64,000 nucleotides of DNA from Cryptomeria japonica (GCF_030272615.1 NC_081415.1:263364925-263428924); one strand, 5' to 3'. Counted from the stretch's first letter, positions 23,210 to 36,430 are shown. The notes: generated by a model from the sequence alone, not told the origin. A program made the numbers and translations.

Positions 23210-26200
23210 CATGGATAAACAAATATACACATGAAAGAAAACAATCTTTTGCTTCTATATTTCAAGCAATTTAAAGACAAGAATTAAAATATTAAGAAGG
23301 TGTAACACATGTATGTATCTTTACATATAAATTGAATAAAATGAGTACACATTCTTTTATTCAATTATCAAAACATTTTAAAAGTGTAATCATTAACTTG
23401 CATTCCCTTTCTTATGGTTTAGAATTTCCATGTTTATATCATCTAAGCTCTATATCTTTCCATGTGTTTTTGTTCGCCTACCTCTTTTCTCAAATAACAT
23501 ATTTAGTTTAATACTAATATGTGACTTTCCATGATTTAAAAACTCAATTAACTGATTTCACTAATTTTCCATAACAATCTAACATGATGAAAATTCATAA
23601 AGCGCCTATCTATATGGCTTTTCAAATAAGACACCTAATAACCTTCTTTACTTTTCATGCAAGGATCTAATTTGAAAGTGTAAGTCTTTTCTTTATGATA
23701 TCAAAATAAACTTCACTATTTAATAAGTCATTATCCTAGTATTTCATCTTCTTCGTGGTTCAATTTCAAAGTTTCTCTCTCTATCCTCTTACTCTGTTTC
23801 TAGAGGATTGGGTGATATACTTTCTGAGAGTTTCATTAAGTTTATCAACAAACTTTAAGAAAATATTTCACTATTGTATCTATATTTACATGAACGTAAT
23901 TTTAAACAATTAAAAATGATTCATATAGCGACTCTAACTCTTTCATTAGAATATTGCATGAATCTAAAACTAGATCATTCTTTGAAGAATATTTAAAGCA
24001 AGCTACAAAGCACTTCCTCCCATTCTTTAGCATCTTCCATGCATGTTCATAGTTATTTTATCAAATGTACATCATAATTCATTTCTCTATATGACTATTC
24101 AAAAGAGAGTTCAAGCAATTTTGTTCTAATCATGGCTTGTCTTAATCAAATCCCTTTCTACTAACCATTGCACTATTTTACGACTTTATCACTATCCTTT
24201 CTAAATGCATATTGACCAAAAATAGAAGTAGATCCTACCTCCTTATTCTTTGTTACTGGCTTGAGGTGAAGGTCTCGCTTTCCTCCTCAAATCTTACTAC
24301 TCCTCTCTTGGATGATGATTCACAATACTCTGTCGATTCTTTCGCTATTCCTCTCCTCTATTTCCTCTCTATTCTTCTTTCTATCTCTTTTCTATAATCC
24401 CCTCTCTAATCTCTCTTGTCAATCTTCTATGTTCTACCTTTCTGATCTTCTTCCTATCTTTCTCTCTATTCTCTCAATCCTTTGCTACTACTTATACTAT
24501 TTTCCCTCTACACTAGCTGCTACATCTTTGGCTTAGACCTAGCCATGACTTCGACACCTTCGCTAAACACTAAAGGTTCCCTTAGTCTAGAACTCTACTC
24601 GCTGCATATTTGGCAATAAAACTGGCTTCTACGGTTGACAGGTCTCTCATTCCTCTCCTCCACATCTATTCTTTTCCTAGACTTAGCATGGGTTCGGTCT
24701 AACTCACCGATCTTCCTACCTCTTCAACAACCTGCCTTGTCGACACGTCTATGGTTTCTAGGACTTTGATTGTTGTTCTCTGTAGTCATGGAGAACTAAG
24801 TCGCTTACCTCCTTCCATGGTTTTTGGAAGAGTTCGTCGAATTCACAGCTAACACCGTGGGAAGGAGGAGTTAACTGCAGTCTTTACCATGTGGAGGACT
24901 ACGTGCCAAGTCGACTACTGCCACCATGAGATAGGGAATTTAACTGTAGGTTTGATATTCCAAGGGCACTACCTACCAAATCGCCCCCTCCCCCCCCCAA
25001 AGGGTGCGTGCCACCGTGTGGAAGGAGTTGACTACCGTTAGGATAACTCGACTATCAACTTCTAGTAGTCGATAACCAACCCCCCACCTTTGCATAAACA
25101 ATAATATTCATTGCATAAATCATGTTAATACAAACAGTTTTATATTTAATAATATATACATTGCATTTAATTATTAAATGTTTAAAAAGAAAACCTAATT
25201 AAAACATTTAAGATATTTAATAAATTAATTATATATATATATTTAAATAACGTCTAATTTCTATTTGTAAAAAGGTTTAAAATAAATATGATAATATATA
25301 TTCATGCGCACTTATAAACTATCATTTCAAATTGACAAGATTATTGTACCACATAAATTATAAAACAATTATCGAAATTTCATGCATACAAACTCCATAT
25401 AATTGTAAACACGTCAATCATAAACAAAAATTATATTTGCATTCTCTTATGCTAGAACACTAAATCATCTTTAATAAGAACGTTAAGTCGATATATTTCT
25501 TAACTCTAAATATCCAACTAATTTTCACTTTTATAGATGAAATCAATATAATGAATACCAATTACTCAAATCATTTTATTCAAAATAATGCATCGACGAA
25601 GTCACAAATGCACAAGCAAACTTTTCTACTGTGGTGTGTGAGATTCCTCTAGTCTACCGAAGTCATAAGTTAAAACAACTCTACCTGAGTCCTATTCTCG
25701 CCTTCATTTTCGTTCACCTGTCCCTACATCACTTGCACTCAATAGTTCATCGGTAATGATAATCCTCAATAAAGATAATACTAGCCATCTAATTGCATAT
25801 TGCATGAATAAAGTACATAAATCATCTTATTATTTGCATACAAATTGCATTATCATCGAAATAGACATTCATATTCATTTCAATTTCTATTCAAAATAAA
25901 AAGCCCTCATTATTTTCTTAATAACATATTATTGAAAGTACGGTTCGTGACAAAAAAAATTAAAGACTTATAAATGATATGCATAACTTATAAAATTTGA
26001 TCTTACTATTTCTTCATCTCAACTTGAAACTTCCTTTTGCACAATTTACAAGATTGTTTCAAATTGATCCAGACTTTTAAACCTTCACACTTACCCCAAT
26101 TGCTTAAAAGAATATCTCAAGGTTTTCTAGTCATCTACCTCCAACAAAACACTTACATTTTTTCCAAATTCATAAAAGAATATAGATACGTGGTTTTGAC

Positions 26201-27370
26201 ACAAGTTCATCTTGCAAAACACTTGAATTTTTTTAACATATGATCTCTTCCCAACTTCTTATTTTATCAAAATTTAATACCAATACTTTAATTAATAAAA
26301 AACAAGAGTTCAATCGCCGCATGTACCTTAATTGCTCAATTGTTGGGAGAAGTCAGAGGAAAATCGAGTTTGATAGGAACAGTAAGGGCATGTTCCCATG
26401 TGGTTGCTTAGCTTACTTTGGCTAGCAAACGCTACTCAATATTTATTAGGAATTATTTGTGGAGTAGCTAGCCCCATGAATATTTATCTTTTCTACTTAT
26501 TTTTAACTCAAGCATCTTAACTTTGTATTAATAGTATTAATAATAATTTGTGGACTCAAAATTTGAAAAAAAAATATAAATAAATTGCTTAAAAAAAAGA
26601 AAAATAAATTTTGGAGCGACGCAACATTTTTGTTAATATGCTGTTGTTGCTTATTTCTAGCCCCCCTTTACTTCCATAGCTTATTTCTAATTTGTTAATA
26701 TGCAGTTTCTTATTTGTAGTCCCCCTTTTCTTCCATAGCTTATTTCTAATTCTTAAACAATAACCGCTCCACCAAAATAGAGAAATATTTTATTTTTCAC
26801 AATTTTAAAATTGTATGGAACACTTATTTGCTTAAATTTAAGTAGAAAAAAGAATTAAGGAGCTACATGTAAACATGGGGTAACTATACGAAAATAGTAG
26901 AGAGAATTAGGGATTTGATATTACATATGTTTTAATGAAAAAAATACTTGGAACTCTAAACATAGAAAAAGATGTTTGACATTTCACAAAATTGTTGAGG
27001 ATTTTCACAAACAAGAAGAGGTAGAAGACTCATGGGGGCTTCACTTAGTGAACCTGGGTTATATCATGTGTGTTCATGGCATACTAAAGAATCCCCCTAT
27101 TTAAAAAAAATATTGTCCTAAACTCGTTTTTTGTCACCCCTCCCAATACATAGCCTGAATTAAAACCCCCTCTATTTTCACCAAATATAATATTTTTCTT
27201 AGCTCAAATTAAAAAAACCTTCTATTTTCACCAAATAGATAATATATTGTTTTCGATTTCTGGATATTAAACCCCCCAATATGAACACATTGTCTTGTCA
27301 ATGAAGCCAGTGCTATTGATATTTAAGGACAAACATACTCAGAAGAGTCACGTTGGAAGAAGAAAGAATA
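23210..27370. other. unassigned AT-rich DNA with a GC-richer patch
   Basis: No gene recognised. CT-rich sequence at 24330-24500 leads to a GC-richer patch at 24530-25090 with repeated phrases (GTCGACTACTGCCACC, GGAAGGAGTTGACTACC, TCGACTATCAAC). AT-rich DNA follows to 26300. This AT/GC/AT pattern resembles the giant LTR family in opposite orientation, but I found no termini. A segment at about 26380-26450 (GGGCATGTTCCCATGTGG) has the look of a small DNA-transposon end, unproven. Confidence 0.4.
26645..26755. repeat. two-copy tandem repeat, ~57 bp
   Basis: GCTTATTTCTAGCCCCCCTTT...CTTCCATAGCTTATTTC is followed by TTCTTATTTGTAGTCCCCCTTT...CTTCCATAGCTTATTTC. Confidence 0.75.
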
Positions 27371-30117
27371 TGTGAGGCCCTACCCCGACGCAGTTTGACA
27401 TTTTCAGTTATTTGCATATTGAGACTATTATAGATGCTTTATTTTATGCTTTATGGATTTAGAACTTATATGATTCCATGATTTGGATCACATTGACATA
27501 TGTTGATGCTTTATTTTATGCATGATGATTATAGAACTATATATGTTGCTAGAATAGAATTATTTTGAAATGGTGAATGTCATTATTGGAATTTTAGGAC
27601 CTCATTTTTGATGATAGGAAAATGATGCTTATTTTATGAATGGTTCAATTTTGAGAATTATGTTAATTGCTTATGTGGAATCGAATTTGAATGAATGAGA
27701 TATTGAATTATTGTTGCCAAATGTATGAGTGTTTGATGTGCAATGAAATCCATGTATTTAATTATGTATAATTGTGATTATTTGGAATTACTAATGTGTT
27801 AATTGAGATGCGTAGGAAAATTATCCATGTGACCATGGAATTTATATGGAGAACCAAACCTAGACCAATGTACGTTTGTTAAGCTAGGGGTTGTCTATTT
27901 GGAGAGACAACACCTCGTTTGTAATGTATTTTATTTGTGAAGTGTATGATGCTTGGGTGTTAAAATTAATTTTTATGTATATGTGTAATCCTACAAGAGA
28001 CAAATTTCATGTGTGATTTTTATATTGTATTCTATTGTGTCACTTGACACATGTGTGGATTAGTGTCATTGTTTTTGACTTGTCTCTTGGAGGGAGTTTT
28101 GTTTCTACCAAAGCCATTCAAACACATGAGTGTGGTCCCAAATTTGCCTTGGGTAGGGAGTCTTGGGAGTGGTCAACTCAGGTTTGACCCGTAGGTAAAC
28201 TTCAGTTGGGTTTCTAAGGGGTTAAAAGGACTCCTAGGGTTAGTTTTAGGGCTTTTCCAAAGGTCCAAAGGGTATACCTATGGGTTAGGGGTATTTTGAA
28301 ACATGTGACTACTCCCATGTGACTGTTTAGTCACCTCAAAAAGTGTTTTTTCCAAGGTGAGCGAAAATTCAACTTAGAAAGTTCCTCCTAGGATAGACAA
28401 CCTTCCCTTTTGATGTCAAACTCTCTTGCCCATCTTCTCTCACCTTTTCCCTTTCCAGTTTTAGTAATGTGTAAGAGTTTGGGAAGAGCAACCAATGGGA
28501 ACTCTCACCTCACCCAAGGGGTTGGGAAGTGTGTGAGGAGCCTTCTTAGGCAAGGATTAGGGACTTAGTGAGTAATCACCCACTCTCCATTGTTGGAGAT
28601 TATGCACTTGTTTGAAAAATTAGTTGTAGAATAGAATTCTTGGGGAAGATTGGTGAAAAGTTTGTGTGGATTTGGGCAGCTCATCCCCAACTAAATCTAA
28701 CATACCTATTGGCAGAATAAGGTTGGTTTTGTTTCCTCTTATTTGTGTTGTTTATGTTGTTTTGTTGAAGGAAAGAAATGCTTGTTGAAAGAGATGTGTT
28801 TATGTAAATTGTTGTAAAAAAAAATAAAAATGTAAGTTTTCATTTCTATGTTTTGTTTATGTGTTCTTGTTTTGGGAGTGTCCAAGATCTCCTACTCTTG
28901 GGGGAGTAGGATGGTCTTGGGGTGGAAGAAGTATGACAGCCTTGGGTGAGAGGCTCTCCTTAAAGAGAGTGATCTCAAGGGTGTCCTTTGTGACCCTTGC
29001 TGCATAGCCTTGTGTATGCATTTGGGGGTCATAAGGGGAGAAAATATGGCCTTGAGCCTTTGGGGGGCATAAGGTATGGAGATGTATCTTTGTTGTATTT
29101 TGTATTGCCATGAGGTGGCTTGAGTTGTAATTTTTGGCTTCGACCCATGGAAAGATCATCACAAGATGTGGTGAAAGTGTAGCTTGGGATGGGAAGATGC
29201 ATGTTGAGTGTTTGCCCTATTTGTTGTGTTGTTTGCTTGTTTGTAACCCGTCTAGTGCTTGGTTCTCCAAGCTCGGGGGTGGCTTCTAGTAAGCCTAGGC
29301 TAGGAGGTGAGCTCTCCATGGTCAAGTTGTGCTTTATTGTAGGTTGCTTGGGATGGGAAAGGAAGGAATAAAGAATGTTGTTGCTATTTAATGTTGCAGA
29401 AAAGTTTAAATGACAAATGTATTTTATATTGAAGTTTGTAAAGAAAAAAAAAAAGAGCCATTGTTGTATTTATTTACCAAAAGAAAAGAAATGTATTCCT
29501 ATTACCATGGAAAGGAAAATATTGTTGTTTTATTTCCAAAACCATTTGCATTCATATATACTTTGTATTTACATTTGCTAAAGAAATATATATTTTTCCC
29601 CTACTTGGTTAGTTTTGCAAAAGGAAGAGGAAATGAACTAGTTTGTATTTAAATCTTCAAAAAAAAAAATGATGTTGTTGCATTTATGTTTATTTGGCAA
29701 ATGAAAATTTATTTCTGTTTCTTCATTTTCATTTAGCTATATTAATGCTGCTGCAAATAAAAGGAAACTGTCATTATTTTTCCATTTAATGCAGAAAACA
29801 AATCGTAAGATAGTAGCTTATTGAATCAAAAGGAAAGATTAGCATTTAGTTCTTAGATTTAATTTGATTACAAAAAGAATGGTTATATTTTAAGTTGCTA
29901 AGCATTGTAGATATTAGTTGCAGATTGTTAGATCTTAAACAAAAAAAAATAGAATATTCAACATATGTTACTTCAACCGTATTTAGAAAATAAAAGAATA
30001 TATTTTCCTCATTATCCAATCTGCAATAAGTATTAGAAAATTCTTTGCATGCATTTAAAAGATGCACAAAAATAATAACCTCCCAAGCTAGCCCAAATGA
30101 GTTATAAATGGTAATAC

Positions 30118-30121
<4 letters not shown>

Positions 30122-30204
<83 letters not shown>
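30122..30204. repeat. (TA)n microsatellite
   Basis: About 41 uninterrupted TA units inside the giant LTR copy. Confidence 0.97.
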
Positions 30205-30207
<3 letters not shown>

Positions 30208-30311
30208 CATTATTTTGAAAATCTGTTTATAAAAAAAAAACAGCGATGTATTTGCAGTTTAAATAATACAAAAAAAAAGAGAAAATTAATCATCTTGTTA
30301 AATAAGTCATT

Positions 30312-30315
<4 letters not shown>

Positions 30316-30378
<63 letters not shown>

Positions 30379-30412
30379 ATGTATGTATGTATGTATGTAT
30401 GTATGTATGTAT
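30316..30412. repeat. (AT)n followed by (TATG)n
   Basis: About 30 AT units pass directly into eight TATG units. The same AT-to-TATG compound microsatellite is at 45273-45331 in the inverted copy. Confidence 0.95.
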
Positions 30413-30639
30413 ATCAGTTATTCTTTATATGTGAAAATCTGCCCATCTCAAAATAAAACTATATATACTTCTTACCTTTATATTATATATATTTATATAT
30501 ATATATATGAAAATATATATATATATATATATAAATATAAAAATAGAGAAATAAAATTTAAAAAAAACAAAGTATTTCGCATGTTAATCTACCAGAAAAG
30601 AGAGGTTTTTTGTTAAAAAAAATTTTGGATTGCATGTTT

Positions 30640-30990
30640 GGGGGATCGTAGCCTTGGGTGGTGGTGCCCATAGTCTGCGAGAGCCCACAGCTGTGGGCGG
30701 CACCATCCATAGGCTGCAGAACCCGCAGCTGTGGGCGGCGACGTCCACAGACTGCGGGAACCGCAGACTGTGGGCGGCACTGTCCGCAGCCTGTGGGTGC
30801 CGCAGACAGTGGGCGGCGCTGTCCGCAGCCCGCGGTACCCCCTCGCCGCCTCCTCCCACACCCGCTAACAATAAAAAAACCCCTCCCCCGCTCGGCTCTC
30901 TTCTTTCCTCCGCCATGAAACAGTTCAGTCGGCCCTGCGTGCCGCCGGGAACAAAAAAAATGGGCGCCGCTCCCTCCTTCGGCCATGTCC
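30640..30990. repeat. GC-rich minisatellite block in the giant LTR copy
   Basis: About 350 bp of very GC-rich sequence in AT-rich surroundings. A degenerate unit with CTGTGGGCGGC and CCGCAG recurs about every 40-50 bp (30690, 30731, 30768, 30808). Both strands are open in several frames because few A/T-rich stop codons can occur; I do not regard these as genes. Confidence 0.85.
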
Positions 30991-31277
30991 ACACCTGCAC
31001 ACACACACACAAAAATAAAATAAAATAAAAGAAGTTACACACACACACACATCACTCAAAAACAAAAGATAATAGAAGTTAACATATTTGCCCTAACCCT
31101 AGTTTCGGGTTAGGGCAAGCACACTTAGATTTTAACATAAGAGATGAATGTGTGTGGGAATGGTTTAAAAAGGGGTTAATAGTTAAAATAAAATAAAACC
31201 CCCCTGTTTTCTCCTTGGAATATCTTCATAAGCATATGTATAAATTTTATAGGTAATTATATATATATATAAGTGGT

Positions 31278-31913
31278 TTAATTTCTTGATTTATTTGGGA
31301 TCAAATAGTTATTCAGTTGCTCATCCAACATCTTTGATGCTTCAAAACTTTTCTCCAACGATTCCTTGGATTTCTTCTCAGTTTCAAGTTCACCAGTCAA
31401 CCTTGATACTTCAAGTTTCAATGATTGATTTTCATCATTCTTCAGAATTGCTTCATGATGTGCATAACCTAGTTGATCTATCATATTTTGTTGAATACCA
31501 GTTAACCTTATGATTTCATCATCCTTATCAGATACTAGAGCTTCAAGTTGTTGTTTCTCTCTTTGAAGATCTCTTGCTTTATCCTCAGCTATCCTTAATG
31601 CATCTAGATTTTCAGTCATTTGTGTACTGAAATGTTCATTTTCTCTTTTCATTGCTTTTAGTTGATCAACCAATGCTTTGTTCTTTTCTTTCAACATTCC
31701 AATCATTTCTTCAGTCTCTTCAGATATACTTTTCTCAGATGATGTCTCGATTTGTTCCACTAGCTCTTGAGAATCCTGCAAGTCATCAGATAATCTTCTC
31801 CTTACTTTCAGAGATTTTTGCATTTGCCTCTGCATGTCTGCAATCACTTGATTTGCATTATCCAGCACTTCTTGAAGATGCACAATCCTCCGAGATTGTT
31901 TGTAGCCTTCCAT
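31278..31913 (-). pseudogene. gag: coiled-coil gag-like protein of a gag+ORFx element
   Basis: On the minus strand a 211-codon frame starts at the ATG at 31913, 49 bp after a perfect primer-binding site. The frame is also open upstream through the PBS into the LTR, but that is not coding. Nearly the whole protein is Glu/Lys/Leu-rich with regular hydrophobic spacing, indicating a long coiled coil. It ends at a stop at 31278 before any zinc knuckle, where the plus-strand giant LTR copy lies next to it. It is therefore probably cut short relative to the gag at 21399. Expected role: particle/RNA packaging; this copy is partial. Confidence 0.7.
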
Positions 31914-31961
31914 TGCTAAGATATTTCTCTTTAGGTAGTTAAACCCTTTTCCAAGATTCAA

Positions 31962-31973
31962 GCTCTGATACCA
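31962..31973 (-). promoter_or_regulatory. primer-binding site (minus strand)
   Basis: The minus strand reads TGGTATCAGAGC two bases after the LTR end TAACA, a perfect initiator-Met site. Confidence 0.92.
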
Positions 31974-31975
31974 AT

Positions 31976-33125
31976 TGTTAGGCCCAATATGGAAAGCTAA
32001 TGCACTGAGAGGGGAGGGGTAATCAGTACTCCAAAACTTTTCTCTAATAATATCCTTACTGTTATGCATAGATAGAATAGTGCAGTAACATAAAATAAAA
32101 CTAAAATCAACAGATAACAATCATACATGATTCACTCCATAACACATATATTTTGGTCACGCAGAAACTCTTGGTTAGAGAGAAAAACTATGGAGGGGAT
32201 GGCACCCACAACTTCACTACTGCAATAATAAAGAATGCTCGGTTAGAGCTACATTTAGCTATTTTTGATAGCTTACCCTGTTAGGAGTATCAAGATTAGT
32301 TAGATCTACCTTACTAAAGGATTTTTACAACACTATATAAGTGTAGCACCTGGTTAAAGGATTTACAATTTATAGACTTGGTTAGAGTCTTTTACCCTGT
32401 TAAAGGTTTCTCTTACAACTTCAAAATATTACAATAAAATCATTACAAATATCTGCAACTTTACATCTGAAATGCTAAAGTAGATTCAATGTGCTCTGAA
32501 TAAGATTACCTAGCTTGTAGCATACCTCGGTAACCCATAATGAAACTCGGTAAACCCTTCTATTTACTCTGTTCTTCGACTATTCACTAATAACCTTCTC
32601 GGTGACCTCTTTGTGTCTCTGTAATAGTCTTCCTTCATGTATAAACACTGTTATCTCACATCTCTTGTTGCATATCTTATTTCTAACCCTAGAATCATGC
32701 TGTATAAATAGATCTCTTACAGCGGTGATCTGATTCATTGCTTCGATCTTATACAAAGATTCTTTGAATGAATAACTAAACAAAATATCTCATAGGTTAG
32801 ATTGACCTTGTAAGCATACACAATCTCCTAATGCAATTTCCAATGCAAAAATGGTTAGATGTGCCTCGATGTTGTAACACATTTTCATGTGCATGTCTAG
32901 GTTCATTGTATCTAGTAAAACGTTTCACTCGGTGAATATCAACTCGGTCAGTTAACTTTACCACTTGATAGCCATGAAACTTTACTCGATAAACAGCTCG
33001 GTGAATACTGTGTTCTGTGACAGCTTTCTTCTGTAACCGACTAGACTATTCATACCGACTTCTCTGTGTGTACCGACTGCATGATTCGGTAATACTAACC
33101 GACTAGAATATATAGTATGACTTTG
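31976..33125 (-). repeat. 5' LTR of the minus-strand gag+ORFx element (5' end missing)
   Basis: On the minus strand the segment has repeated ACCGAG/CGGTAA phrases, TAACAGGGTAAAAG-like units and the end CTAACA before the PBS. It resembles the LTR at 56504-58003 (TTTAACCGAGC, AACCCTCTAGCAAGG, GTTTTTCCC). No TGTTGG start is seen before the LINE begins at about 33190, so the 5' part is lost. Confidence 0.75.
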
Positions 33126-33239
33126 GATATGAAACTAATGGCAATTTGATAAGTAGTAACAGGGGTTCCCACCCTTAATCTCTTTTGGGGTTTTTCTCTG
33201 CATACAAGGCATGTGGGCATGTGGGCTCAAACGGCCATG

Positions 33240-34666
33240 CCTTGTGGAGATCCATCATGAGCTTCTCCAAACCTCGACTTTCAAACAACCATTGGTTCGA
33301 AGCCCCCTATTCAGAGTAATAAGGTTTTTTATAACAGTCTTTTTGCTTCAGGTGAAGGTAATGTGGATGCCAACTTGTCGAGTGGTGCTCAGGTCACAAA
33401 AATTAATGGGTGTTTGGAGAAGTGTAAAGACAGGCCACGATTGGTGATTCTTCTAGAAATGATCATTGAGGATGTGGAATACTATTCGAAGCATTCTTTT
33501 TATTGCAAGTTTTTGGGTGTGAGGATCTCATTGCAACTTCTGGAGAATTGGGCTCAGATGACTTGGGTGCTAGAAGGGGAAATGGATATTATATTGCCTG
33601 CAAATAATTACTTCATGGTTACATTTAATTACATGGAGGATCGCAATAGGGTCTTTGAAGGGGGCACATACTTTTATAACCAGGTTGTGTTGTTCATCAA
33701 ATTAACCTTGGCATGCGGGATTTAACCCTTCAGAGAAACTCCCAAATTGGGTCCCAGTGTGGGTTCATTTACCTCGTTATCCGGTAGAATTTTGTTGAGA
33801 GGATGTGTTGTGGATGCTTGCTTCATTACTTGGGAAGCCTATTGGATCTTCATCACAAACCCTGTGGTGAAAGGTAATGACTTTCATTCGTATCTGTGTT
33901 GAAATTGATCTTAGTAAGCCTTTTCCAAATGCTATAGATATGTGTGCGGGCTCTTATTTTTGGGTCTAACAGCTGGATTATGAGACTCTACCATTTCCTT
34001 GTCATCTATGTCATGAGTATGGTCATTTGTAGTGCAAGCGTCCTAGGTCTAAACTGGTTGTGCATTAGCCTCAACAGTTGTCCCATAACCTTGATGGGGT
34101 TGATAGAGGAAAATCTCCCATGTCTAGTGTGGATGTGGGTGCTGATGGTTTTGTCCTAGTTAAGACAAAGAATAGGAACCAAGGTCAAAAGATGTCTTTG
34201 TAGGAAAGTCAAGATGAGGATACCTTTAATATATTTAAAGCCTTGGATGACCTTAGTCAGCAGGAGGTGAATCTGGGGATCATTCCTTTGGATCATAGTG
34301 CAGTAGGGTTGATGTCTAATAGTGTGAACTTGGATCCTACCCAAGGTCTGCAGGAGGTTGGAAGTCAACATATGGAGATGGATCAGTAGGTATTGGCTCA
34401 GATGGGACCCATATCTAGTGTTGAAATGAAGATAGCTAGTGGGGATATTTCTCCTGCAACACAAAAATTAGACTCTACTAGGGTTAAAAGTAATAATATC
34501 TCTTTACATCTAGGTCTTCTTTAGAAAGCCATCAAGAAAGGTGCAATAGAGAAGAATTCGAAGGTTGGCAGAAAGGACTTGGATAAGATTAAATTGATGG
34601 GGGAGAACTTGGTTGAGTCGGGGTCAGTAAAGACTCTGGTTATTCTAATTTTTCTAATCCCCTGAA
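33240..34666 (+). pseudogene. LINE ORF1 (DUF4283-like RNA-binding protein), broken
   Basis: ORF1 proteins of plant L1 elements bind element RNA. Here the frame runs from about 33240 (TGA near 33254) through the DUF4283-like core at 33390-33720: a FLGVRISLQLLENWAQ segment, then a membrane-like hydrophobic strand and FEGGTYF, where the family often has W/F-GG-PW. A stop is at 33723. Beyond it, pieces in shifting frames continue with a Cys-X2-Cys-X4-His knuckle remnant near 33995 (CHLCHEYGH) and an acidic, Gln-rich tail. Several stops and frameshifts are present. Confidence 0.75.
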
Positions 34667-35235
34667 ATGATTGTGCTTTCATGGAATGTGAGTGGATTAA
34701 ACAGTGGCCCTAGACAAAAAGTTGTTCAGGAATCGATTAGGAGTCATTCTCATGATGTCCTTTTCTTGCAAGAAAATAAACTATATGTGGAAAGTATGTT
34801 GGGTTTGGTGCCTAAGCTATGAGGGAGAAGTGAATGTTAGTGTATTGGAGAATTTGGCTCCTCTTGAGGTGTGGCTTATCTTTGGAACCCCTTGAGGATT
34901 CGCCCTATATGTTGGGTTTCTTCCAGATCATCTTTATCCGAGGTTGCCTCTATTCTTGAGACTAGGGAATATATCTTGCTTACTAACATCTATGCCCCCA
35001 CTGACCTTTAGGGTAAGAAGAATTTGTGGTCTCATATTTATTTTATGTGTGGGTTTTTTCCTTTTCATCTGTGGATTATGGCGGGTGATTTCAATGCCAT
35101 CTTAGAGTTGAGTGAGAAGAAGGGTGGTGTTATGTGGTTGGTGCCTTCTTCCTTCTTGGGGATAGTATATCAACCTTGAATCTTGTTGACATCAAGCTCA
35201 GTAATGGTCTGTTCACTTGGAACAACAGGAGACTA
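34667..35235 (+). pseudogene. LINE ORF2 N-terminus (endonuclease/exonuclease/phosphatase domain)
   Basis: The ATG at 34667 begins MIVLSWNVSGLNSGPRQK, the opening of the L1 endonuclease (family pattern: ..SWNVRGLN..), followed by DVLFLQENKL with the catalytic-Glu region. The frame then shifts. Further motifs are visible: LLTNIYAPTD near 34977, the catalytic IMAGDFNAI near 35078-35102, and NLVDIKLSNGLFTWNNRR ending at about 35233. Stops interrupt it. The reverse transcriptase that should follow is not in the window. Confidence 0.85.
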
Positions 35236-36430
35236 TGTGTGTGAAAAGTGGAATAAGAATCTGTATCTAGAATACACAACACTTCAATTAAGTCATTAGA
35301 TGCATGTTTAGTAAATCAATAATCAATAAATAATAAACTATTACAAAACAGCCTATTCCCTTCTAGTAAATGCAATTTTAGATTGCTCTCAGATTTGTAT
35401 AAGTAATACCAGTGACTAGACAACACCTAAATGAGGGATTTAACCTATATGAGCATGATTTTAAGCTAAATGGATGCAAGATTATACTAGATGGATGAAT
35501 AGTAAGCTAAATGAATTCAAGCAATCATGATTAAAGTAAATAGGCAAAAAAGCTAAACTAAGATGCAATAATCTCAAAAAAGAAAGCACAATATTTTCAA
35601 TGACTCCAAAGCAAAAACTGTATAATAACAATAAATCTCTAGGGTGTTTTGAATGAGAAATGAAGGCTGAATTTATAAAAAATCACAAGAGAGACCAACA
35701 GTCAAGATCAATTAGCAACGAGCCATTGAGATAGTTCAAGAAAAATCACAATTCAGGATAATTGAAATAATTGAGAATTCAGATTCAGTAAACCTTGAGA
35801 TAGATTCCAATTATAGTTTGATTGAAATGCATTCAGATTATAAGTTTGAGTTTACATTGGAGATAAAATTCAATTATTTCCATGTACTTGTGATAAAAAT
35901 AGGTAATTCCATGCAATTTCTTTGATTTATTCAAGAAAAAAGTCTTTCTAATGCAATTGAGCTTCCTTTATCAAAAGCTTTGAGTTCCAATTTTAGAGAA
36001 AATTAATTTATCAATTAATTACTTTTCTGATTTCAAGTTATCTCAATTTAGAAGAAGAAATAATATCTCAAGTTTGATTTCTCTATCAATTCAATTATTT
36101 TCTTTTATTTTCAATTTAACTCTTGCTTTGCATATTGATTCCTCTTTTGTAATAAATTAATTCCTTTTTTATGATTAAATGGCAAATTTATTAATTAATT
36201 AAATATGCTAGGATATTTAATAAATTAAACAGGATAATTGATCAAAATGATTTTCTTGGAATGATTTAATTAATTAATATAAAATAATTCACTTGCCATG
36301 TGATATTTAATGATTGAAGAATTAATTAATTGTGTGCTCAAAGTTGATTTAATTGCATTTGGTTAGGACCTTGGTGATGTTGTCGAGATTAGGGGCCTAT
36401 GGTTTAGATGAGCATTTTTAGGGTATTACA
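35236..36430 (-). repeat. LTR (minus strand), start TGTAATACCC
   Basis: On the minus strand it starts TGTAATACCC directly after a polypurine tract and ends TTTTCACACACA (the exact last base could shift by 2-4 bp within the TG repeat), so this is a 3' LTR. It is AT-rich with many AATTAATT motifs. It cuts the LINE ORF2. The partner 5' LTR was not found to the right, and no target duplication could be verified. Confidence 0.75.

Larger units (their letters stand above)
27371..31200 (+). mobile_element. copy of the giant LTR family (plus orientation, end not found)
   Basis: The segment starts TGTGAGGCCC and is the inverted homologue of the solo LTR at 43935-48217. Matching blocks, compared with the reverse complement of that LTR: the start (TGTGAGGCC..., then ATTGAGACTATTAT); a middle stretch at 28860-29120 (TTTTGGGAGT, GACCCTTGCTGCAT, GGGGTCATAAGG, GGGGGGCATAAGG, GCCATGAGGTGGC) that pairs with 46560-46830; then (TA)n and TATG microsatellites, a GC-rich minisatellite and a CCCTAACCCTA segment in the same order. 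The terminal GGCATGACA seen in the other copy is missing, so the 3' end is lost or replaced before the gag at 31278. Short open frames inside are not conserved genes. Confidence 0.8.
33190..35235 (+). mobile_element. L1-type LINE, 3'-interrupted
   Basis: An ORF1-like region and the start of an ORF2 endonuclease lie on the plus strand. The element stops abruptly at 35235, where the TGTGTGTGAAAAG end of an LTR begins in mid-frame. The RT part of ORF2 is absent from the window. Confidence 0.88.

Noticed and set aside
30558-31048. Overlapping frames of 130-154 codons on both strands of the GC-rich block
   Set aside because: The block is GC-rich tandem repeat; several frames on both strands are open at once, which is expected when stop codons are rare, and no domain is seen.
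31088-31117. Interstitial telomere repeat (CCCTAACCCTA), also near 44649
   Set aside because: Only one to two units in each place, within the giant LTR copies and partly palindromic; not a telomeric array.
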